Positions 57,985 through 64,000 of a stretch of DNA of 64,000 bases are shown one piece after another. The position numbers and the translations under genes are program-made. This DNA is from Tragulus kanchil (lineage: Eukaryota; Chordata; Mammalia; Artiodactyla; Tragulidae), in NCBI GenBank assembly GCA_022376925.1, contig JAIOJX010000004.1:174497501-174561500 (forward strand). The letters run 5' to 3'. Numbering within the stretch: position 1 is the first letter of the stretch; each line of letters begins with the position of its first letter. The notes below the pieces were generated by a model that saw only the letters and a program-made list of their open reading frames with translations, had not been told where the DNA came from and made no database searches.

Positions 57985-58065
57985 CGTCTCAGGCTGTGCT
58001 ACCTACTGGCTGTGTGACTTTGGACAGGTCACTTAACCTCTCTGTGCCACATTCAACTATTCATT
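57985..58065 (+). mobile_element. MIR fragment
   Basis: CTGGCTGTGTGACTTTGGAC followed by AGGTCACTTAACCTCTCTGT is MIR core sequence. It lies in an MPPED1 intron just right of block 15. Confidence 0.75.
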
Positions 58066-58439
58066 TAACAACCGAGCTGGGCTGAGCACACGGGCCTCCC
58101 CCCCAGGAGGAGCTGTGTGCGAAGCAGCCACGGCGCGGCCTCCGGAGAGCAGGAGCCCAGAGCTGCTGAGAGGGAAGTGGGGGGCCGTGGAGAGGGGTGA
58201 AGGAGACGAGGAAGAGAGGGCGGGAGGGAGAGGGGAAGCAACACCCCTGCTCCAGGGCCTCGCTATGACCCACGGGCCACGCCGAAACCACATCCGGGCG
58301 CCGGGCCTCCGGGCTCCCTCCGTTTGGAAATGGGGAGCACTTTGTGAGGGTGGAGGGAGGCGCCCAAGGGTGCCGGCTGGGCCTCGCACGCAGCGGGTGC
58401 TCGGGACGGCTTCTCCCTGAACAGACAACTGAGCGAGCG

Positions 58440-59180
58440 GCTCCGGGTGCGCGGGGGCTCCCCGACACCCCTCCCACCTGGCCGCCGGACCCGAGGCGGA
58501 GCCCCCCCGTCGGAGGCAGCCTGTGGGCGCCCGCGGCCTCCCCGCGCAGCCCGTGCCCCGCCAGGCTTGGCCGTTAGCCGTCCCTCGGCGGGCCTCCTGG
58601 GCCCTCGGAGCAAGCGCGGCACCGAGCGAGCCCCTGGTGGCGCCTGGCCCGGCCCAGCTCCGCCTCCGGTGCCGAGGGGGCGCTGAGAGGGGGCACGGCC
58701 CGTGGGGGGGAAGAGGCCCGTCTGGGCGGCACTGCTGGGCGTCTGGACCTCACCCTGCGGGCTGGGGGAGCCGCAGAGGGTGGCCCGGCACAGCGGACGG
58801 TTCCGAGAACCCCTTCCTGCAGACGTGACCAGGGAGGCAAGGCTCGGGGCTGGGGGACCCGTGAGGAGACCCCACGGGTCTCGAAGAGGCACGAGGTCCC
58901 GGCAGGGACTGAGGTGGGGACAGCCCTGGTGAGGAGAGGAAGGTGCTAGAACAGTCTGGGGGTAGAAGCAAAGGGAGGCGCTGGGGGAAAGGAAGCAGGC
59001 ATGGGGCGGGGCGGGGGTGAGGAAGCCCGCAGAGGGGAAGGGCAGTGCGGGCCGAGGCGGCCGCGGGCTCGGGCGGAGACCAGGCGAGGGGCGGCGTCCG
59101 CCCGGGGCGAGGTGGGCCGGGGCGGGGAGGGCGCTGCGGGGGGAGCCGCAGGCCCGGAGGCGGCCGGCGGGGCCTGGGGG
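58440..59180. other. CpG-rich intronic region of MPPED1
   Basis: It is dense in CG dinucleotides (for example around 59040-59180) between the duplicated exons. Long reading frames here are due to a lack of AT-rich stop codons. I see no conserved protein or splice-bounded exon. Confidence 0.45.
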
Positions 59181-59550
59181 GCGGGGTGCGCAGGAGGGGC
59201 CGGTGAGAGGGACTCGGGCGGTGTCCAGCCCCCAGGACTCAGGTCTGGAGAGGGAAGCCCGCCTCTGACCCCTGTGAGCTCCAGAGCCGCGTGTGGGAAG
59301 GGGCAGCTGAGGGTGACCTTGCCACTGGCTGGGAGGCGCCCGGGAGGCAGCACACGGAGGCCCGGGCACAGCGCAGGCGCCCAGGGAGGAAGGGCGCAGC
59401 GGGGTGACTGGCCCCCGGGGCCCCAGCACCGCGCTCAGGCAGAGCCCGCCGGCGGCCCCCCTCGACGGGCCTGGTGCCCCCCGCCAGCGTCCTCCCCAGC
59501 ACGAGCAGGGCGCCCGGGCCAGCCAGCCGCGGCGGGAGGCTGAGTCTTAC

Positions 59551-59666
59551 CCAGGGGCGGCCCGTGGGTTATCAGGACGTCCACGCCTTCGGGAATGAGG
59601 TTCCATTTCTCGAGCAGCGCTTGACCTCGCGGGAGGTTGAAGCCCCAGCCGTAAAACCAGGGCTGC
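59551..59666 (-). CDS. MPPED1: MPPED1 third-from-last coding exon, copy A
   Basis: Read on the - strand, the acceptor CTTCTCCTTCAG precedes G-CAG-CCC-TGG and the donor is CTGG/GTAAGA. The 116-bp exon enters in phase 2 (completing Trp) and leaves in phase 1. It encodes QPWFYGWGFNLPRGQALL and then WNLIPEGVDVLITHGPPLG. The THGPP motif carries a conserved metal-ligand histidine of the family. The phases join perfectly to FLDWVPKK. Immediately upstream in the sense direction is a 10-bp minisatellite (59681-59845). A second copy lies 1190 bp away at 60741. Confidence 0.92.
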
Positions 59667-59680
59667 CTGAAGGAGAAGAG

Positions 59681-59845
59681 CGGGGGTCAGCGGGGGTCAG
59701 CAAGGGTCAGCGGGGGCTCCAGGGGTCAGCGGGGGCCAGCGGGGGTCAGCAGGGGCCAGCAGGGGTCAGCAGAGGCCAGCGGGGGCCAGCAGGGCTCAGC
59801 AGGGGTCAGCGGGGGTCAGCGGAGGCCAGCGGGGGCCAGCGGGAG
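59681..59845. repeat. 10-bp G-rich minisatellite adjacent to an MPPED1 acceptor
   Basis: About 16 units of the type GGGGGTCAGC or GGGGGCCAGC (+ strand) occur here. On the MPPED1 sense strand they read GCTGACCCCC, and eight of them contain CTGAC, a good mammalian branch-point word. The array stops 14 bp before the splice junction of exon 59551-59666. It is repeated at 60871-61035 by block 16. Confidence 0.88.
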
Positions 59846-59964
59846 TGAGGGGCTGAGAGGCGGGCCTCGGCGCCATGGGGCCGTCAGGACCCGCGGACAC
59901 CCTGGACCTCACACCCAGGAGGTGACTCACGAGGCGGGGACTCCCTGGACGCTCAGCCAGACAC

Positions 59965-60093
59965 TGACCAGACGTTTGTTTATTGTTCATTTGGCCTCAT
60001 CACATTTAGGATCTTAGTACCCAAAGGGGATCAAACACACGCCCCCCGAAGTGGGAGCTCGGAATCTGAACCACTGAACCACCAGGGAAGTCC
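59965..60093 (-). mobile_element. CHR-type SINE fragment
   Basis: It ends GAACCACTGAACCACCAGGG (inverted head) and carries GGGGATCAAACACACGCCCC as inverted B box. It lies in an MPPED1 intron and is repeated at 61155-61283 by block 16. Confidence 0.75.
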
Positions 60094-60740
60094 CTGATCT
60101 GACTTTCTCTTGTAAGATCCCCGCGTGAGCAGAGCCCTTGAGCATCCTCGGAGTCACCGCGTTCCCATCCCCCGCCCACCGTCACTCCACCACCCCCCGG
60201 CCCTCACCCCTTCATCGTCACCATCACTATCATCACCATTTGGGGTCAAGTCGTGTCTTCCGGAAAATATTAATACGTGTGGCAGTGGGAGCCCAGTGCC
60301 CATGCCCTTATTTACAGCAGGGCCTGTGCTGACACGGTCCAGCTGAGGTCACCTGGTCAGAGTGGGTGCTGATCCGGGGACAGGGCTCCTCTAAGAGCGT
60401 CACGTGGAGACAGATCCAGCCCCAGGACTCAGGTCTGGAGAGGGAAGCCCGCCTCTGACCCCTGTGAGCTCCAGAGCCGCGTGTGGGAAGGGGCAGCTGA
60501 GGGTGACCTTGCCACTGGCTGGGAGGCGCCCGGGAGGCAGCACACGGAGGCCCGGGCACAGCGCAGGCGCCCAGGGAGGAAGGGCGCAGCGGGGTGACTG
60601 GCCCCCGGGGCCCCAGCACCGCGCTCAGGCAGAGCCCGCCGGCGGCCCCCCTCGACGGGCCTGGTGCCCCCCGCCAGCGTCCTCCCCAGCACGAGCAGGG
60701 CGCCCGGGCCAGCCAGCCGCGGCGGGAGGCTGAGTCTTAC

Positions 60741-60856
60741 CCAGGGGCGGCCCGTGGGTTATCAGGACGTCCACGCCTTCGGGAATGAGGTTCCATTTCT
60801 CGAGCAGCGCTTGACCTCGCGGGAGGTTGAAGCCCCAGCCGTAAAACCAGGGCTGC
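60741..60856 (-). CDS. MPPED1: Duplicate copy of the MPPED1 exon at 59551 (probably an assembly duplicate)
   Basis: This is an identical 116-bp exon with identical splice sites in the block 59230-61605. Since 116 is not a multiple of three, splicing in both copies would shift the frame and destroy the C-terminus. That argues for one real copy. Confidence 0.8.
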
Positions 60857-62101
60857 CTGAAGGAGAAGAGCGGGGGTCAGCGGGGGTCAGCAAGGGTCAG
60901 CGGGGGCTCCAGGGGTCAGCGGGGGCCAGCGGGGGTCAGCAGGGGCCAGCAGGGGTCAGCAGAGGCCAGCGGGGGCCAGCAGGGCTCAGCAGGGGTCAGC
61001 GGGGGTCAGCGGAGGCCAGCGGGGGCCAGCGGGAGTGAGGGGCTGAGAGGCGGGCCTCGGCGCCATGGGGCCGTCAGGACCCGCGGACACCCTGGACCTC
61101 ACACCCAGGAGGTGACTCACGAGGCGGGGACTCCCTGGACGCTCAGCCAGACACTGACCAGACGTTTGTTTATTGTTCATTTGGCCTCATCACATTTAGG
61201 ATCTTAGTACCCAAAGGGGATCAAACACACGCCCCCCGAAGTGGGAGCTCGGAATCTGAACCACTGAACCACCAGGGAAGTCCCTGATCTGACTTTCTCT
61301 TGTAAGATCCCCGCGTGAGCAGAGCCCTTGAGCATCCTCGGAGTCACCGCGTTCCCATCCCCCGCCCACCGTCACTCCACCACCCCCCGGCCCTCACCCC
61401 TTCATCGTCACCATCACTATCATCACCATTTGGGGTCAAGTCGTGTCTTCCGGAAAATATTAATACGTGTGGCAGTGGGAGCCCAGTGCCCATGCCCTTA
61501 TTTACAGCAGGGCCTGTGCTGACACGGTCCAGCTGAGGTCACCTGGTCAGAGTGGGTGCTGATCCGGGGACAGGGCTCCTCCTAAGAGCGTCACGTGGAG
61601 ACAGAGGGGAAGGTCACGTGACGGCGGCCACGGAGCCTGGAGGGCTGTGTCCACTGGCCAAGGAGCCCCCGGGCCTCCAGCAATCGCCAGTGGCGGGAGT
61701 GTGGCAGGGAGCAGATCTTCCCTCCGTCCCCACTGCAACAGCCGACTTTGGTGAGCCCTTGATTTCAGACCTCCGGCCTCCAGAATCGGGGAGAATCGAC
61801 CGCTGTTGTCGTAAGCCGCACGGTGCGTGGTCATGAGTTCTGCCGCCCTAAGAAACTAACAGAATCCCACGACCACCACCCCGCCACCCCAGGGGCCTTC
61901 ACACCTGCGGCACGGCGGGCAGACAGGCCTCTCTCTGTGTTACGGATGAGGAAACTGAGGAGCAGAAAATAAAAATGGTCACCAGCACGCCCCGTGCACC
62001 TCCTTTTCTTGCCAGGTGCCAGTCAGTCCCAAAGAAAATCCACCCTGAACAGGCACTGGAAGGACTGAGGCGGAAGCTCCAAGGCTCTGGCCGCCTGCTG
62101 C

Positions 62102-62312
62102 GAAGAGCCAGCTCACCGGAAAAGACGCCAATGGTGGGGAAGACGGAGGGCAGGAGGAGAAGGGGGAGACGGTCTGGACGGCACCACTGACCCAACGGAC
62201 ATGACGCCGAGCAAACTCGGGGAGATGGTGAAGGACAGAGGAGCGAGGGTGCTGCAGTTCGCGGGGTCACAAAGAGCTGGACCCAGCAGAGGGACTGAGC
62301 AGCAAACGGGTT
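62102..62312 (+). mobile_element. BovB LINE 3' end (Bov-A-like)
   Basis: The order CACCGGAAAAGACGCCAATG, GGGCAGGAGGAGAAGGGG, CAACGGACATGACGCCGAGC and then GGGGTCACAAAGAGCTGGAC matches the 3' end of ruminant BovB, a retrotransposon that entered this lineage by horizontal transfer from reptiles. Only the tail is present. It lies in an MPPED1 intron. Confidence 0.75.
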
Positions 62313-63689
62313 ACATCATAGGGAAGGGTTACCTAAGTCTTAACAAGAACCGTGTGAATTAAGGGCTAAGATTTTCCCATTTTTCAGATGAGACAGCAGA
62401 GGCTCAGAAAAGGGAGCTGGCTCCGGGATCTGGGTCCCGAGGTGCACGGGCTTCCAGGCCGGGCGCCTCCCTCCACTCATCGGCACGCTCTGCACACAGG
62501 GGTGGTGGGGTTGGGCTTCCGCATCCGGTGCCTCCCATGCGCCCAGAGCTGCCACAAGAATCCCTCTCAGGGCGCAGGATGCCTCCGGGGGAGGACGAGA
62601 CCCCGGCTGCTGACCCAGTGCCTCGACCTCGCTGGCAGCCCCGCAGCGCACCTCTGTGGACCCCGGGGGTTCCACGGAGCAGCGTCGGAGAACCGGTTTA
62701 GTCCCACGATGGCAGATTCTCGACAAGACGGCAAGAGGAAGGGAGGCGCCCAGGGTCACGCGGTGGTCACTGGAGAAGTCCTTCTGGAACCCCGATCCGG
62801 CCTCTTCCCCCCAACCTCTGAGCCTCCGGTGTCACGTCCTGGACCGCGGGCTTATGAAGAGGAAGACGAGTGGCCACGCTGGTCACGTGGGGTCAAGGGT
62901 CCTTTCGCCAAGTCATACTCTGGGGGACGCCCTCTGGGACCAGCCCGTGCTCACCTGTGGCCCCTGCCTGGCGCGCCCGGCCCTCCCCTCCTCCTGCCCA
63001 CCCCGCCCCCATGCCACGCTTCTCCTTCGGCGTCCGCTCCGTCCCCCTTCTCACCCCGAATGCCCACCGCCTGCGCGGGGAAGGGCCGACGTTGGCTGAA
63101 CGGCCGGTGTTGGCGGCCGCGTGGACGGATGCGTCTGTGAAGCGGATGTCAGACAAGACCTTCCGGCGGTCCTGGGACCGCAGCCAAACGCCAGAGCCGA
63201 ACACGGTCCCCACGGCGGAAGGAAAGCCCCGGGGACACTCAGGGAAACCTGCAGAGCACGCCGGGCACCGTCTCCCCGAGCTCCTACCAGGCTAAGCTTT
63301 GACTCCCTGCCTTGTTCTTGGCGGGGGGTGAGGCCCCCCGCCAAGAGGGGCTCCCGGAGGATCCACCTGTACACGTGGGGCCCTGCGAGGGGAGAGACAG
63401 ACAGCAGAGGGGCCAGAGGAGCGCCCGCACCCCAGGCCTGCGCTGTCCCGGGAGCCCGCCGCAGGAAGTGCCCTGCATGTGAGGGGCCAGGTGGCGGGGC
63501 CGGGAAGGCAGCGGGTGGGCAGCACTGGGGACAGTCCGTCAGAAGGCACCTCCTCCCTCAGGCACACCTGACCCAGGCGGGCCTTTGCGTTTCTGCAGAA
63601 AGCAGAAGGTTCTCTCTGCAGAAAAACACCTCTGCCCGCAACCACACACCCAACTTTGAGAGAATCTTGGGATCAGACAGGCCTGAGTT
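62313..63689. other. MPPED1 intron at the right side
   Basis: GC-rich unique DNA with MIR-like sequence at about 62380-62420. I searched for the N-terminal metallophosphoesterase motifs (GDxH, GNH) on the - strand and found none, so the upstream MPPED1 exons are beyond the window. Confidence 0.5.
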
Positions 63690-63865
63690 AGAATGGGTCC
63701 CCCTCTAGCCACCTGTGTGACTTTGGGCAAGTGGCTTAACGTCTCTATACCTCAATTACCCCATCTGTAAAATAGGCATAATAACAATACCATTTGCCTC
63801 TGTACGGCTTTGAAATCAATTAATCCACGTGAAACGCTTACAGCAGTTCCTGGCCCGATGCTTTT
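63690..63865 (+). mobile_element. MIR SINE
   Basis: TGTGTGACTTTGGGCAAGTG, CTTAACGTCTCTATACCTCA and CATCTGTAAAATAGGCATAA, followed by CAGTTCCTGGCCCGATGC, are the conserved core and 3' end of a mammalian-wide MIR. Confidence 0.85.
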
Positions 63866-64000
63866 CAACTGCCAGCGTCTCCATGACCACCACCACCACC
63901 ACCACTATCCCCATCATTATTAAAACCCCTCCTGAAACCCACTCATGGAACCTGGATGAAAAACCTATAGCCGGAAACCATATTGAAAAAAAAAAATAAA

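Larger units (their letters stand above)
59230..61605. repeat. Tandem duplication block 16 (59230-60414 and 60420-61605)
   Basis: The offset is 1190-1191 bp. It contains the MPPED1 exon at 59551/60741, the 10-bp minisatellite and a CHR-type SINE fragment. The copies are practically identical apart from one C insertion near 61576. Confidence 0.9.

Noticed and set aside
57079..58017. 312-codon open frame on the + strand, repeated at 55961-56827
   Set aside because: It is antisense to a genuine MPPED1 exon and runs into flanking intron. Its composition is Pro/Ala/Arg-rich, as expected from an antisense shadow.
58263..59429. 388-codon open frame on the - strand in an MPPED1 intron
   Set aside because: It is Pro/Arg/Ser/Ala-rich with no recognisable domain, lies in CpG-rich DNA where stops are rare, and is split across a duplicated block. 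No splice-site or homology support.
59681..59845. Possible CRISPR-like array
   Set aside because: The 10-bp units are contiguous with no spacers, and the genome is mammalian. It is a minisatellite.

Overview
This is nuclear DNA from a ruminant (Bovidae/Cervidae or a related line). It has vertebrate exon-intron structure, many tRNA-Glu-derived CHR-type SINEs, Bov-tA/Bov-A SINEs, a BovB LINE remnant, L1 fragments and MIRs, and no prokaryotic or viral gene organisation. BovB and Bov-tA together point to Ruminantia; I cannot name the species.

Two protein-coding genes are present, tail to tail. On the + strand, positions 1 to about 42.3 kb carry a long intron and then the last six coding exons of EFCAB6 (DJ-1-binding EF-hand protein): 21746-21973, 27953-28183, 31100-31259, 33636-33820, 39030-39179 and 41851-41973 (stop). 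They splice in frame and encode three pairs of EF-hands. On the - strand, from about 50.0 kb to the right edge, lie the 3' UTR and last three coding exons of MPPED1 (brain metallophosphoesterase): 59551-59666, 55984-56097 and 53240-53358 (stop). The earlier MPPED1 exons lie beyond the right edge and the earlier EFCAB6 exons beyond the left edge. The convergent EFCAB6/MPPED1 order matches human 22q13.2. The two genes have no known functional link.

The dominant unexplained structure is a series of 16 direct tandem duplications, each with an offset of about 1.06-1.19 kb, scattered over unrelated sequence from one end of the window to the other. They add about 17.8 kb. The copies are nearly identical. 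They cut through introns, exons, SINEs and UTR with no shared sequence at the junctions, and the left flank of the second copy is often a garbled or shortened version of the true flank. The best explanation is false duplication at assembly joins (unmerged contig or gap-patch overlaps of about 1.1 kb), not biology. It nevertheless duplicates one EFCAB6 exon cleanly, a second with a 1-base homopolymer deletion, part of a third, and two MPPED1 exons, so it would corrupt gene models.

Genuine features worth attention are: a 10-bp minisatellite directly upstream of an MPPED1 3' splice site whose sense-strand units resemble branch point plus pyrimidine tract modules; a 1-kb CAC/CAT array with a 247-bp higher-order repeat in the last MPPED1 intron; a young CHR-type SINE subfamily with a 3' half I do not recognise; and a triple SINE array inside an L1 whose members share one target-site duplication. 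I found no new gene system.
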